Assembly: GCA_008690995.1 (NCBI GenBank)
Contig: VRMN01000001.1
Location: 1,054,001 to 1,118,000, forward strand
Direction: 5' to 3'
Source: Porphyridium purpureum
Taxonomy: Eukaryota > Rhodophyta > Bangiophyceae > Porphyridiales > Porphyridiaceae
Length of the DNA stretch: 64,000 nt
The notes under the pieces are model-generated. The model made no database searches and had not been told where the DNA came from. It saw nothing but the letters and a program-made list of their open reading frames with translations. The translations under genes were made by a program, and so were the position numbers. Of the stretch, positions 18,696-28,905 are shown piece after piece (the stretch's first letter is position 1; every line of letters starts with the position of its first letter).

Positions 18696-19712
18696 TTATT
18701 GAATAACACATTTGGACGATTCTTTGGAGGCCCTCCGGGAAAGACGTCGTTGACGCTCACCCCCGCCACGCCGACTTGGTGCGCCCGTTTGCACATCCAC
18801 CTTCAAGTCTGGCCGCACAAGTTGCATCCAGGTGTGAGGAATCGGCTTGGAAAGTTCCACAATTACTTTTTGCAACTGCGCGATGATCTGCACCGGAAGA
18901 TTGCGAAATGCTGTGGTATGCGGAAGCAAATTGAGGCTCTCTTGCTCCTTGACCGCGTACATGAAGAAGCGCCCGTTTTCTCCTTCAGAGTAGGCGTGTA
19001 GTTTACGAAGTGCCGGCACCTGCGTCTCGATCTCATCCAAAGCACGCCCGACTGTGATCCGATTGGAGAAGAAGAAGTACATAGCGCCTATTTCGCTCAT
19101 CAGAGGAAAATAGACGAGCAGATGTATCCGGTCCTCCTTCTCAATGGAGCTTTTCCCAACTGCAGACGTGAGCGTATTCTGGACTTTTAGACACGCCATG
19201 AGCTGGCGCTGTTCGTTGAGCAAACGTTTTTCTGCCAGTGCCTCCATTTCGCTGCTTTCAGTATGCTTGGCATCTTGCCTATCCCTCGCCGCCGCGTTGT
19301 TCTCTGCATTTCCCTTCAGTGCCTGACCAATTTTGGACTCTTTCTCGAGCTGCGCCTTTACTCCTTCTATGGGCCGGCATTGATGATCCATTTCATTTCG
19401 ATGCTGCAAGCAAAACCGGCCGCGGCAAAGTAGGCAAACCACACTCACGGCATCTTTTCTGGCACAACCTTCGTACTCACATCGCTTAAACTTGGTCAGC
19501 TTGCTTGTATCTTTGATATCGTGCCTTTTCTCGGCTAGAAGAATACAGGCATGCCTCCGTTCGTCACCATAATGCTCTTCGCAGTAGCTGTGCCCGCATA
19601 CTGTGCATTTGTACGGCAGAAGCTCATGACTTTGACACACGCGGCACTTTGCGCCGAGCTGCCGTTCTTCAGCGTCATGCTCGTCCCGGCCTTGCACTCC
19701 ACCATGGGCCAT
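18696..19712 (-). CDS. ZFAND1: AN1-type zinc-finger protein, ZFAND1/Cuz1-like
   Basis: A 338-residue protein from the preferred Met at 19712; the frame extends 48 codons further upstream, but that part lacks family similarity. Two AN1 zinc fingers occupy about 20-115: CRVCQSHELLPYKCTVCGHSYC..H followed by CEYEGCARKDAVSVVCLLCRGRFC..H. A charged coiled linker follows. The C-terminal part (about 215-310) looks like the ubiquitin-like domain of ZFAND1/Cuz1, with LLVYFPLMSEIGAMYFFFSN. In animals and fungi this family links p97/Cdc48 and the 26S proteasome to stress granules and arsenite response; the same role here is inferred. Divergent from NAA35. Confidence 0.85.
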   Translation of the reverse strand: MAHGGVQGRDEHDAEERQLGAKCRVCQSHELLPYKCTVCGHSYCEEHYGDERRHACILLAEKRHDIKDTSKLTKFKRCEYEGCARKDAVSVVCLLCRGRFCLQHRNEMDHQCRPIEGVKAQLEKESKIGQALKGNAENNAAARDRQDAKHTESSEMEALAEKRLLNEQRQLMACLKVQNTLTSAVGKSSIEKEDRIHLLVYFPLMSEIGAMYFFFSNRITVGRALDEIETQVPALRKLHAYSEGENGRFFMYAVKEQESLNLLPHTTAFRNLPVQIIAQLQKVIVELSKPIPHTWMQLVRPDLKVDVQTGAPSRRGGGERQRRLSRRASKESSKCVIQ

Positions 19713-20065
19713 GCCTGCGCAAAGAGCCCTGTCACATGAAACGCTTGCGCGCTTGGCCGAGTCGGGAACGACGATGACAAAGGGACTCGTACCGCGCGCG
19801 CGCGCGCACCACTCGTTCGCGCACGCCGCGTTGTCGCCTCCCACGCTCTCGCACACAATGTTCGCAAACCGTTCGAAACGTGTAATTTCTGCACTGCAAT
19901 TCAGAACTGTAATTTATGAGAGAATTACTTTGGTACAGTAATCATGCGAGTTTTTTTGGTTTTTTTTCGTTGTCATTTGGTGCGTTGATCTGCGCGCGTG
20001 GGGAGGAGTAAGTAGCACGCGAGTGCGCGTGAGGAGAGAGACAGTGGGGTGGAGATAGTGTTCGG
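19713..20065. other. Divergent promoter region of AN1 gene and NAA35
   Basis: A 353-bp divergent spacer. A CG-alternating run lies at 19795-19808, a T-rich run near 19951, and a GA-rich tract at 20031-20058 precedes NAA35. No gene is seen beyond the possible N-terminal extension of the AN1 protein. Confidence 0.45.
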
Positions 20066-22462
20066 ATGGATTGCCCGGGCGCCGGTGACGACGACGAAAT
20101 GGCGCTCGACGCCGCAGCAATACCGGGAAAGATGGTACAGAAACTGCGGCTTGACGTGCCAGATCATTTAGGCAGATACGCACGCCCGCCCGTCGAACCT
20201 TCGTGCTCAACCGCCTTCGATGATGCGGCGCCCCAACAACAATCGACCTCTGGTGGCCCCGCCGGGCCCCTCAATCAGCAGGTTGATCCGCAAGCGCCGC
20301 TGTTTTGTTCGTCGCCTCTCTGGCGACCCGTCACAGAGCTAGTGGACGCTGCCGTGGCTGCTCTCGAGAGCCGCGAGATCATCTGCGCACCCACGTTCTC
20401 ATTTCAGGATGCCATGAATGCGATTGTGCTCAACAATCCGGCCATGGATTCTGGCTTTGCTGACTTGCCCCGCAGGGATGTGGCTGTTGAACTGGAAAAA
20501 CATGTGGCGCGTCTTGAGCGAGGCGAGTATGCAGATGTGATGATGGGGATTTTGCGTGCCTTGATGACATGGCTCGAGAGTCACACTTTACCCCAGACGC
20601 TGTTTTCGTGTCTCTTTCTATACAACTATGAAACCCTGCGTCAGGAGCATCCCACTCTGTATTTATATTGTCGACTGGTTTGCTCAAATGCCGGTCTGTT
20701 TCGTGAGCTCATCGATCACCAACGAGTTGCGAACGAAGAGGATTTTGATCCATGGACCTTTGGCTTTGAATCTCAAATGGCTGTCGAGCCGCATGAGACT
20801 TTAGAGAGGCTTCACAAAGACGCAACGCTCTTCGGCGCGGATTCGATCATTTCCGCATTTGTTGATGTGCAGTTCACCATACACAACGCATTGCATATTT
20901 TGCGCAGCGGGCCTGTGGATGACTTCTACGAGGACCCGATTGAGACTCGAATAGTTACAAGCATGCAGGCATGTGTGGCCGCCATCGATCATTTGACATC
21001 TCTGAATTTGAAGCGTAGCATGCGGATGGAGGATCTTGCCCGTGTACCTGGCTTTGATTTCACCATCAATGTGGCTTTACTTGTTGCAGCTCCGCCTCGA
21101 ACATGGGGTCTTGTAGACGAAATGCAGGCTTTAAGCGCACTCCGCAAAGTGTTTGTGGAAATGTTTGCAGTTGTTCGGCTACGAGAAGACTTTGAATCGC
21201 TCATGAGGATGAGAAGTCACACGACTAGTGATCCTTGCCATGCGCAGCCTGTGTCTGGCCCTTCGCAAACGACTTCGAGAGAATTAATCCCGCACTTTTT
21301 GCCAGGAGATTGTTACTGCTTGCTGTCCTTATTGTCGAGGACGCATACATTACACATTGTGTCGCGATCTCTTCTGCGTTTGCTGCTGTCCAGTTCCAGG
21401 CCCTTTGGGATGGAACAACTGAATTTGACAAATATCATGTGGCGCTCGGTCGATCCAAGCAGTCAGCACTCACACCATACGAGTAATCTGGTGGTGCGTT
21501 TGAGCCAGTTGGTGCCCAACTTTGTCACTCTATTTTGTAGGAATCGTGGTCGCCAACGGCGAATGATGCTCAACTTTATCGAGTCATTGGACGGCGTCGC
21601 CAATCCGCTGCGGAATCTGATCATGTCTGCATCGTTTCGGGGCCTGGGGCAGAAGCACGCGGAGCTTCTTCTGCGTGCCAAGGCGTTTGCCGATCTGTCT
21701 GTTCTAAGCGGCATCGAGTACTTTCTGTTGCTGGGCTTTGAATGCAATTTATACTCAGTTGATGAGTACCTTGCTGTTTACTTTTACTTAATGCAAGTGA
21801 AAAGCGCTAGTTTGGGCGGCGTTCTTCCGGCCCCTCCCGACCGTGAGACGATGATAGTACAGGCCGGTGATGGGAACGAAGAGAGCACTTTAGACTCGTT
21901 GAGCACACCGCCGAACAGAATACTGAACCAAGCAACCTATTACATCTGCTCTGGAATTTTTATGGTACTCATCGTGATCGAAGCAGCCGGATATATTCCA
22001 CGCAGAAGGAGTCACGTTTACGCAGACATCCAGATGTGGCACGAAATGCGCTTTGCGCCCGTTGTAGATCGGAAGGGCTCACCTGTTCCCTTTGTGAACA
22101 GCCAGGAACTTGAGCAGATCAAATCGCAATACTTGAATGAGCTCACTGGCAGCAAAAGTAATAAGTCTCTCCAAGAGCCGACTGGCACGCTTGTAAATGG
22201 TATATATCGCGGGATCCGGGCATTTGAAAAGGCCCAAGCGATACTGGATGAGCTTTTGGGCACCGCTTTATGTGAACCAGGCCTACTTTTGCATGATGAA
22301 CTTAAGCGGCTTCTTACTTGGTGTGCTTGCGCGATTCACGAGAGCCACGTTCTTATCGAGAAATGCGGCGGTGCAAATCCCTTGCTATCTGTGCAAGTGC
22401 TTTTGGCACCTGAGCTACATCCTCACTTTGTATCCTTCCGCGCGACATGCCCTAAGCCATGA
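20066..22462 (+). CDS. NAA35: NatC auxiliary subunit NAA35 (MAK10)
   Basis: A 798-residue protein. The family signature LQDAMxAIxxMxPxMDxG appears as FQDAMNAIVLNNPAMDSGF near 114-132, followed by the second signature ADVMMGILRALMTWLESHTL PQTLFSCLFLY and EEDFDPWTFGF. MAK10/NAA35 anchors the NatC N-terminal acetyltransferase to the ribosome, with NAA30 as catalytic subunit, and acetylates Met-hydrophobic N-termini. The rest is helical with conserved blocks such as RNRGRQRRMMLNFIESLD (about 490-507). Acidic start and Pro/Gln-rich stretch (20-80) are probably disordered. It is close to family length. Its stop lies only 19 bp from the stop of the convergent ZUP1-like gene, so their 3' UTRs must overlap. 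Confidence 0.9.
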   Translation: MDCPGAGDDDEMALDAAAIPGKMVQKLRLDVPDHLGRYARPPVEPSCSTAFDDAAPQQQSTSGGPAGPLNQQVDPQAPLFCSSPLWRPVTELVDAAVAALESREIICAPTFSFQDAMNAIVLNNPAMDSGFADLPRRDVAVELEKHVARLERGEYADVMMGILRALMTWLESHTLPQTLFSCLFLYNYETLRQEHPTLYLYCRLVCSNAGLFRELIDHQRVANEEDFDPWTFGFESQMAVEPHETLERLHKDATLFGADSIISAFVDVQFTIHNALHILRSGPVDDFYEDPIETRIVTSMQACVAAIDHLTSLNLKRSMRMEDLARVPGFDFTINVALLVAAPPRTWGLVDEMQALSALRKVFVEMFAVVRLREDFESLMRMRSHTTSDPCHAQPVSGPSQTTSRELIPHFLPGDCYCLLSLLSRTHTLHIVSRSLLRLLLSSSRPFGMEQLNLTNIMWRSVDPSSQHSHHTSNLVVRLSQLVPNFVTLFCRNRGRQRRMMLNFIESLDGVANPLRNLIMSASFRGLGQKHAELLLRAKAFADLSVLSGIEYFLLLGFECNLYSVDEYLAVYFYLMQVKSASLGGVLPAPPDRETMIVQAGDGNEESTLDSLSTPPNRILNQATYYICSGIFMVLIVIEAAGYIPRRRSHVYADIQMWHEMRFAPVVDRKGSPVPFVNSQELEQIKSQYLNELTGSKSNKSLQEPTGTLVNGIYRGIRAFEKAQAILDELLGTALCEPGLLLHDELKRLLTWCACAIHESHVLIEKCGGANPLLSVQVLLAPELHPHFVSFRATCPKP

Positions 22463-22481
22463 AGTAAGCCATTGCTAGCAA

Positions 22482-23873
22482 TCAATAGAGGGTCGGCGTC
22501 TTCAAAGCAAACTCTGAGATAATCGTCTTGGCGGCCTCCAGTTCCTTTTCCTTGTATAAACTGTCAATACTCACGATGACCGCCTGATACCTAGGCTCGC
22601 AAAGCTCTTCAGAGGAGCCGTCTCGTCTCAGACATGCCATACCCCGACGACCTCCGAGCCCTGTAATCGCAGCGCTAGATGTGTCCAGCAGCAGGAGCTT
22701 AATTTCCCCGTCGGCATACTTCTCAGCTCCGATGATACTGCGCGAGTGACCTTCATGCTGCAGAAGAATTGGAGGAATTACTTTCGGTCGCTTGAGTGAT
22801 AGATTCGTCGTCCCTCGACACGCTGGGCAACCGGCACTGGCCAGTAATTTACCGAGGCCTCCTGGCTTACACCGATTTTCAAAGTAACTGAAGACCCATT
22901 CCAAGAACTTCTTCTTGGCCGTTATGCTGTCGCCTATTTCAAAGTCGAGGACACAGGCGCGCAATCCCAGCGACCGAAGCAGAGCAGCGGCGTCTAGCGC
23001 TCCAATCCATTTGTTCTGACCAAAAAGAGAGCCTAGCTGCTCGAAGCCTTCGGAGTCAAAACCTAATTTCCACGCATTCTCAATTCTCGCCTGCAGCTCC
23101 GGCACAGTTGGTACTTCTTGCAGTGCGTGCTTAGACTTGAGATGTTGGCAGATCACTTTGTCGCGCAGCAATGCACTGAGCAGCGTTTGCACATTCTTGT
23201 ACCCGCAGTCCCAGCCATGACCGTAAATGTTTGTTTGAAAGTGGTCCAGCTCTGATGTCACGTGGATGGCCTTTCTCTGCTTGATGCGCGAATGGTCAAC
23301 CACCGCTTTCGTTTTGACTACCGGTGATGGAGACGAGGATTCCCCGCCAGCATCTTTTGCCACGACCTGATTCGATACCGTAGCTGAGCTCTGCACGTAA
23401 TTTAATGCAACCGCTCGCTCCTTTTGAAGCGCATCGAGTACACTCTTCATGAGCTCAGCGCGAAGCTTTTCCACAGCGTCTTGCTCCATGACATTTTCCG
23501 TGGGTCGATTCTCCGTCGCTTGCAGATTTCTTGCCAGCTGCTCGTCTAGTTCTACTTGCGACAGTCGTCGAGTGCCTGTGTAATCTGGCGGCGACGCGGC
23601 AACGGGCGCCTCTATCTGTGTCTCCCCTCCATTCAAAGCGCCATCCGCACAATCAGCGTAGCCAGTTCTGACACCGTGAAGAGACGCACTCGTGCCCGCG
23701 GGCCGTGGCGCCTTGTGGACACCATTCGGGGCCGCATTGATCTGAAGGCTGAGCGTTGCCGCGGCCATCTCGGACAATTCGTTCTCGTGCTCATCCAGAT
23801 GTTTTTCTACGTGTCTGTGGAAGGCAAGCTCGTCCATCGCCGCATTGCGCAGCGAACAAAACGGGCAGTCCAT
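22482..23873 (-). CDS. ZUP1: ZUP1-type deubiquitinase (zinc finger, peptidase C78)
   Basis: A 463-residue protein. A C2H2 zinc finger opens it (C3, C6, H19 or H21, H25). A helix with EQLARNLQA (111-119) resembles a ubiquitin-interacting motif. The C78 peptidase domain (about 205-460) has a catalytic Cys, C223, in GHGWDCGYKNVQTLLSAL, then WIGALDAAALLRSLG (289-303), catalytic H376 in LLQHEGHSRSIIGAE and D397 in LLLLDTS. The H to D spacing is like that of human ZUP1. ZUP1 cleaves K63-linked ubiquitin chains and acts in genome maintenance; UFM1 peptidases share the fold, but the N-terminal finger and the ubiquitin-binding helix favour ZUP1. All three catalytic residues are present. Confidence 0.87.
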   Translation of the reverse strand: MDCPFCSLRNAAMDELAFHRHVEKHLDEHENELSEMAAATLSLQINAAPNGVHKAPRPAGTSASLHGVRTGYADCADGALNGGETQIEAPVAASPPDYTGTRRLSQVELDEQLARNLQATENRPTENVMEQDAVEKLRAELMKSVLDALQKERAVALNYVQSSATVSNQVVAKDAGGESSSPSPVVKTKAVVDHSRIKQRKAIHVTSELDHFQTNIYGHGWDCGYKNVQTLLSALLRDKVICQHLKSKHALQEVPTVPELQARIENAWKLGFDSEGFEQLGSLFGQNKWIGALDAAALLRSLGLRACVLDFEIGDSITAKKKFLEWVFSYFENRCKPGGLGKLLASAGCPACRGTTNLSLKRPKVIPPILLQHEGHSRSIIGAEKYADGEIKLLLLDTSSAAITGLGGRRGMACLRRDGSSEELCEPRYQAVIVSIDSLYKEKELEAAKTIISEFALKTPTLY

Positions 23874-24880
23874 GATGCTACTCGAGGTGCATGGAGTGTG
23901 TCGACTTGCTCACCTGTTGCATCACGCGCTCACCAGCCCACCCGAGCTGTCTTGTCGCGAAGCGCGGCGCCTAGTTGGGTTCTATCCCTGACACTGACTG
24001 TACTCAATTGACGATGACTTGCGGTGATAATCATAAAATGACCCCTTTTCGCTATGCGTGATGAGCACAAACCGTTTTGTCATCGTTCAGGTCGTTGTAC
24101 AAAACGCACGTGATTTTGGTACGGCAAAATTGTGTGTGGGACAAGTACATTTTGATAGACATGTTTTCATATCACATCTGGTTCGCTTTACATCCTTCTG
24201 TTAACGGTTCATCCGGTCGTCACCAGCCCGTCGTTACCGGGCCGTCGTCAGATGGCTGGACACGAGCTTGTGTCGCCGGGTTTCATGCGGGTTTCATGCG
24301 GGTTTCATGCGCCTGCTTCTGTCGGAGCGAGACCTTGCCCTGCGATCTCCTAACCCGCCATTGAAGAGTTTTGCAGCGCGAACGCGGACGCTTTCTTCAC
24401 GCCGCACATGCCACTCAGAAGTTGCCGTTGCTGTAAATGTGCCTCTGCTGGACGCCCGTCGTCGCGCGTGCCGTAAACATCAAGCGGCTGCCGTCTTTCC
24501 TCCACTGCATCCTGTGAGGCGAATTCTAAACCGCTGACGAAGAACTTCAACTCGGGGCATGTTTGGGACGCGGCCTTGCTCGGCCATCTGGTCGTTTGCA
24601 TGTTCCGTTGTTCTCTTCTCAGCTCAAAGTGTGCTTCAGCCGTTTTGAACCGATACCACGTCACTGTACTCCGCGTCCACAAAGACACCATTACAATAAA
24701 AACACACCCATTCTAGGTGTAACGTGCTCATCTCAAAAAGTGGGGTTCCGTCATCCTTCCCTGGAATCAGCTGAGTCGAAACCGAGTTGTGATCGGACTG
24801 GAAAGCCGCGTCGGTGGTCTCGCGTCGGTTATTGAAGCTGGTCAGGCGGTAGGAGCCTCACTTTGTACCTGTTGAATACG
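23874..24880. other. Divergent spacer ZUP1-like / TRAPPC1
   Basis: A 1,007-bp spacer, long for this window. It contains a three-copy 11-bp tandem repeat (listed) and C/G-rich runs (cggtcgtcaccagcccgtcg) near 24212. Several frames of about 90-110 codons cross it with no recognisable domain. I see no RNA gene. Confidence 0.45.
24278..24310 (+). repeat. Tandem repeat, 11 bp x 3
   Basis: Three exact copies of GGGTTTCATGC in a row (24278-24288, 24289-24299, 24300-24310). It lies in the divergent promoter region of the ZUP1-like and TRAPPC1 genes. It could be a regulatory site cluster or a young minisatellite. Confidence 0.9.
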
Positions 24881-25348
24881 ATGACGGTGTATTGTCTGTA
24901 CATTTTCAATCGCTACGGAGAGTGTCTTCTGTACCGCGTGTACAAGCGGACTTACGCACCGCGCGATCCAGGCGACGAGCAGAAGAATATGTACGGCATG
25001 CTGTTCGCCATGCGCAATTTTTGCCAGAAGATGTCACCGGCACAGGCAGCGGAGAGCGACGGCAAGGGCCTGACGCAGAGGGAGGTACAAGCACATTTGC
25101 AGTACTACGTGGCAGGAAACTACGCTCTGCATTACTTTGAGACACCCACGGGGCTGAGGTTTATCATGACCACGGGCACTCAGTTCACCGGCTTTGATGT
25201 CAACCAGTGCCTACGCAGGATTCACGCGCGTCTATATGTCGAGTATGTCGTCAGTAACGCTCTTTACACCCCTGGGGAACCCATCCAAAGCGCCTTGTTT
25301 CTGGAAAAGCTCGACGCATACGTCAAAGCGCTGCCGATTTACGAGTAG
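24881..25348 (+). CDS. TRAPPC1: TRAPP complex core subunit 1 (Bet5)
   Basis: A 155-residue protein starting at MTVYCLYIFNRYGECL, which aligns with the N-terminus of TRAPPC1/Bet5; an in-frame Met six codons upstream (24863) is less likely. The longin/SNARE-like fold is seen in NMYGMLFAMRNFCQKMSP (about 45-62), YYVAGNYALHYFETPTGLRFIMTTG (about 88-112) and the C-terminal helix. The protein is a core subunit of TRAPP, the guanine exchange factor and tether for ER-to-Golgi traffic. Length is close to the family (about 145-160). It belongs with the p24 and Golgi glycosyltransferase genes of this window by pathway, not by position. Confidence 0.93.
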   Translation: MTVYCLYIFNRYGECLLYRVYKRTYAPRDPGDEQKNMYGMLFAMRNFCQKMSPAQAAESDGKGLTQREVQAHLQYYVAGNYALHYFETPTGLRFIMTTGTQFTGFDVNQCLRRIHARLYVEYVVSNALYTPGEPIQSALFLEKLDAYVKALPIYE

Positions 25349-25663
25349 CTGGGACGCGCCCAGGGGGATCGCAAGCGCTCTTAAACCCTCCTTCAGATCG
25401 TGCACCTCGCGAAGCACTGGGATCCGGCTTTTCTTTAAGCGCGCGATTTTGCTGTTTTCCAATCTCTGCGGTGCGAGAGAGAAGGCGAGCTTGGTTCGCT
25501 CTGCAGGACCAGCCAGAAACGTTTCGCCCGGCTTCATCACAAAAAGACCAAGAGGGGATGTGATCGTGGGATGGCCGTTTTGCCCTAGCGTTTACCATAT
25601 ATATGTACAAAACAGGTTCACTTGTGTATGCACATACGAGCTCGTGACCAAACACTTCCTTGC
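25349..25663. other. Convergent spacer TRAPPC1 / 4CXXC_R1 gene
   Basis: A 315-bp convergent spacer for the 3' ends of both genes. An alternating purine-pyrimidine stretch (accatatatatgtac) lies at about 25594. No further gene is seen. Confidence 0.45.
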
Positions 25664-27262
25664 CTACTTTTCCGCTTTCACAGGAGAGTCGACCACCTCG
25701 TTCGAAGCTGGAGCGTCTGGGACATCAGCGCAGGACGCTTGGCGCTTTGCCTTGCGCTTCTCATTTGTTCTCTTGTACACCTCACATTGTGCCTTTGGTG
25801 GGCACTCATTTAGGCAATGACAGCACTGCCACACATCCCGCTCAGCGTCCGTGGTCGGCATTTTCCAATTGAATCGGGTAAAACACCGCACGCACACGCT
25901 TTTCCGGCACGAGCGTTTCTTGATGTTGCTGCATACTAGCATCGCAATGCATCGATTTGATCGCCAGCACGCGTGGCAAAAGTTGCTTGGAAGCTCTGAT
26001 GCAATCTTCTTCCCGCTTGCAGCAAGATCTGCAGATTCAACCCGCTTCAGGAAGCCACTCGGGATCGCATTCGGGCTTAAAGCTGAGCCCAGAGACGCAC
26101 CACTGTTTGCTGACGATTTGCGTGAGACCCTTTCAATCTGTGTGGCGAACTTCTGCGCGGCGTCGACTTCGATCGCTGGAACTGCCTTCTTAGATCTCGA
26201 CGGGATTAAACGTTCCTGCTCCGAGTGGAGCGGAAAGGGTCCGCGCGTTGGTCCGTCTGCCCCGTAGTGCACAACAAATCCCGGCGGTGCGGACTGCTCG
26301 ATCGATCCGAACTTGCGCTTTCTAGCGCTCAAGGACACATCGAAACCATCCTCAGCGGGTCCGGTCCTGTTCGTGTACCAGTAATTGGGCCCCGCTTGCT
26401 GTGACTGAGAAGGAAATGGTGCGGGAACGACCCGACCATGCACCCTGTCAAATGTGCCTGGCATAGGGATGCGGTCCATCTGCGGACCGCTCCACGTCCG
26501 CGAGCCTGAGAATATTCCCGCGCGCGATGGGGTTTCGGTGATCGTGCTCATTCTGCGGTAACCGCCCATCATGCCTTCAAAAGGAGTCGAAGCGCGCGCA
26601 AACGTCTCAGCGCCGCTCGTTAGCGCATGTATCCCTGGAAGTGGTGCCGCCGCTTGCGATTCTTGCTGGTCATGGCGAATCGCCCGAGTTTCACGGATTG
26701 GGCCTCCTGCTCCTCCTTGTCGTGCTGACGCCTGGTAGGAATCGCCACGCTCCCACATTCCCATTGCACCGCCGCTGCATGGCGCCCTCCTCATATCCGC
26801 AACATGTACCTCTTTGAACGTCGTGGTCGCCGCGCTCTTGTCCGGCAAAGCCCCTGTGCCAAATTGCGGGTCTATTCCCTCCACCAGTGCGGGGATTCTG
26901 GGCGGCAAAAGCGACGGGTCCACGTGGAGGTTGTGTTGCGCCATGGCGGGCCCCAAGGGCATCGCTCTACTTCCACTTTGCTCGTTCCCGTCGCACGCGC
27001 GCTGCGACGACGCGCCCATGCCGCGCACCATCCCCGCCTGCGGAATAGTCGCTTGCCTGTCCTCAAGCCCGGCAAACCTAGTCTGCATGGCCGTGTCCAT
27101 AGCGCAAACCCACAGTTTCTCAACTAGGGGAGCGCTTGGTTGCCTCGTGCCCGAACCCGAACGATGCCTAGCAATTCGTCTCTCACCGATATGTGACGCG
27201 ACGCGCCAGTTGCTCTTATACTTCGCTTGAGGTGAAGTGTGGAACTTACGGTTCTGGCTCAC
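25664..27262 (-). CDS. Disordered protein with C-terminal 4CXXC_R1 (CDCA7-like) zinc finger
   Basis: A 532-residue protein. The first 420 residues are low-complexity, rich in Pro, Gly, Arg, Met and Ser. The C-terminal part (about 428-497) is a cysteine cluster: CHAC, CIAMLVC, SCRKSVCVRC, then RF.., DVWQCCHCLNEC and an additional Cys. This matches the zinc-finger domain shared by CDCA7 and the monoamine-oxidase A repressor R1 (zf-4CXXC_R1). CDCA7 works with the remodeller HELLS on heterochromatin and DNA methylation; whether this protein does is inferred. A Lys/Arg-rich segment follows the finger and could be a nuclear signal. The start could also be Met55. Confidence 0.65.
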   Translation of the reverse strand: MSQNRKFHTSPQAKYKSNWRVASHIGERRIARHRSGSGTRQPSAPLVEKLWVCAMDTAMQTRFAGLEDRQATIPQAGMVRGMGASSQRACDGNEQSGSRAMPLGPAMAQHNLHVDPSLLPPRIPALVEGIDPQFGTGALPDKSAATTTFKEVHVADMRRAPCSGGAMGMWERGDSYQASARQGGAGGPIRETRAIRHDQQESQAAAPLPGIHALTSGAETFARASTPFEGMMGGYRRMSTITETPSRAGIFSGSRTWSGPQMDRIPMPGTFDRVHGRVVPAPFPSQSQQAGPNYWYTNRTGPAEDGFDVSLSARKRKFGSIEQSAPPGFVVHYGADGPTRGPFPLHSEQERLIPSRSKKAVPAIEVDAAQKFATQIERVSRKSSANSGASLGSALSPNAIPSGFLKRVESADLAASGKKIASELPSNFCHACWRSNRCIAMLVCSNIKKRSCRKSVCVRCFTRFNWKMPTTDAERDVWQCCHCLNECPPKAQCEVYKRTNEKRKAKRQASCADVPDAPASNEVVDSPVKAEK

Positions 27263-28905
27263 ACATGCTTTAAATCACAGGTATCGCATGTCGTTCCCCA
27301 CGCGCGTGCCGTTGTGGTGATGCTGTTTGTGAGCACAAAACGAGACCCACGTGTAGCGTGCCCCTCCTTCCCACGCAAACGATTTCTTCTCCGGTGCGAG
27401 CAAGCACGCAGGCAACATCCCCAATTCTGGCGTTGTTTCGTATGCACTCATGTTCGTTCGCTTGTCTCATGTTTGCGGAGTACCTGCTTCATCTTCTTTG
27501 GCCACTCCGAGTTGGGATGACTCACAGCCCAAATGGCTTTGGTGGATTCATATCAAGTCGGTGGTGAAATCAAGCCAGGGTCATTCCGAACAGGTATTTT
27601 ATAAATCAATGTGTGATCCCAGCTCTATATAGACCGCATGGGTTTAATTTTTCTCCGTCGTCAGATGTTGGCGCGTTGGTGAACGCACTGGCCAAAAGCC
27701 CTGACTCATGGAATGCGAACGTCCACAAAAGCTTTTTCAAAAAAAATACTCACAAATTCTAACGCCATTCATCGTCTCCCCGGCCCCGGTGCATCGCATC
27801 CACTTGGTGGTGCGCTGTGCTTGATCCACGCTCGACAGGTTTCACGGCTGACGTGGCCCATTTCAATGGGTCGGGGTCAGGGTCATCGACCGGCTGATGT
27901 TCAATTAATTTTTTTTCACCCTTTGTTGAATCCGCCAACTGCGGAGAGTTTTTGTAGTACGCGCGCAGCTTCATCATGGCGTGCGGTTTTGCTTGATCGG
28001 CTCATCTCGTTCGTTTGTGCACGAAATCCCCGGTGGGTGCAAACGTGCCAAATCGCAAATCGAGCAATTCGCACAATTCGCAGTCTCCGCGCTTGGTACA
28101 AGTGGTCTTCGCCACCACGGATTCAAAATTGTGGATGCACGTCGCGTGTCATTCCCCCGCGTCCGCCCACTGCGTCGTGCGGTGCGGCTGCGGCCTGGCT
28201 CATCGGCTGCCGTCAACGAAGCCTGCGTCCTGGTCGAACGACGCCGTGCGTTACACGTCTTCCCTCGACTTGCAATGTCCCGCAGACGAGGCTGTCCGTC
28301 CACATCGGTTTGTGATGTGATGGTTTGACTATGCCGCGGCTGACAGCATGCCAACAACCAAGCCGACAGGGTGGAGAATCGATCGAAGAAGAGACGGAGC
28401 CTGGCGCTGGATCGCGGCGATCTCTCATCGACTAGGCAAGTGCCCGGGGAAACGCGGGGCGCCGTCGCAGTCCAGCGAGAGAGCTGGTATCCATCATGGC
28501 ATACGAGACGGAAGAAGCCGGCGAACCGGCAGTCGAAGGGCTCAGGAACATCGGATGACGTGATCCCTGCATTGCAAAGGCTAGCGCAGGTAACCATCAA
28601 GATGCCGCAAATCGCAAATGAGATGTACAGAGGGAAACCAAGCGGGAGCATACGGGACCACGCACCCGCGTCGCGCGACGGCACTGCCGGCGCTGTGGTG
28701 GTCTGTTCTTTCACGCTTCCAATGAGGGAGCACGTCAACGACGACGAAGAGCGACGAGCAGCAAACCTGGAGGTCAAGAATGTCTGCTGTGCACGCGCCA
28801 AGTCGTGCCCAGAAAACGAGGCTCGCTTCCAACCCTGCCGTGCGAGCGGCACGCACCCCATCCCTGTAGCAGGGCCTGCAGCACGGGTTACTATAAAATC
28901 TGACT

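Noticed and set aside
27974-28861. 295-codon minus-strand frame with one hydrophobic run
   Set aside because: The rest is Arg/Ser-rich without a domain, and plus-strand frames of similar size overlap it. Kept only as a note in the spacer.
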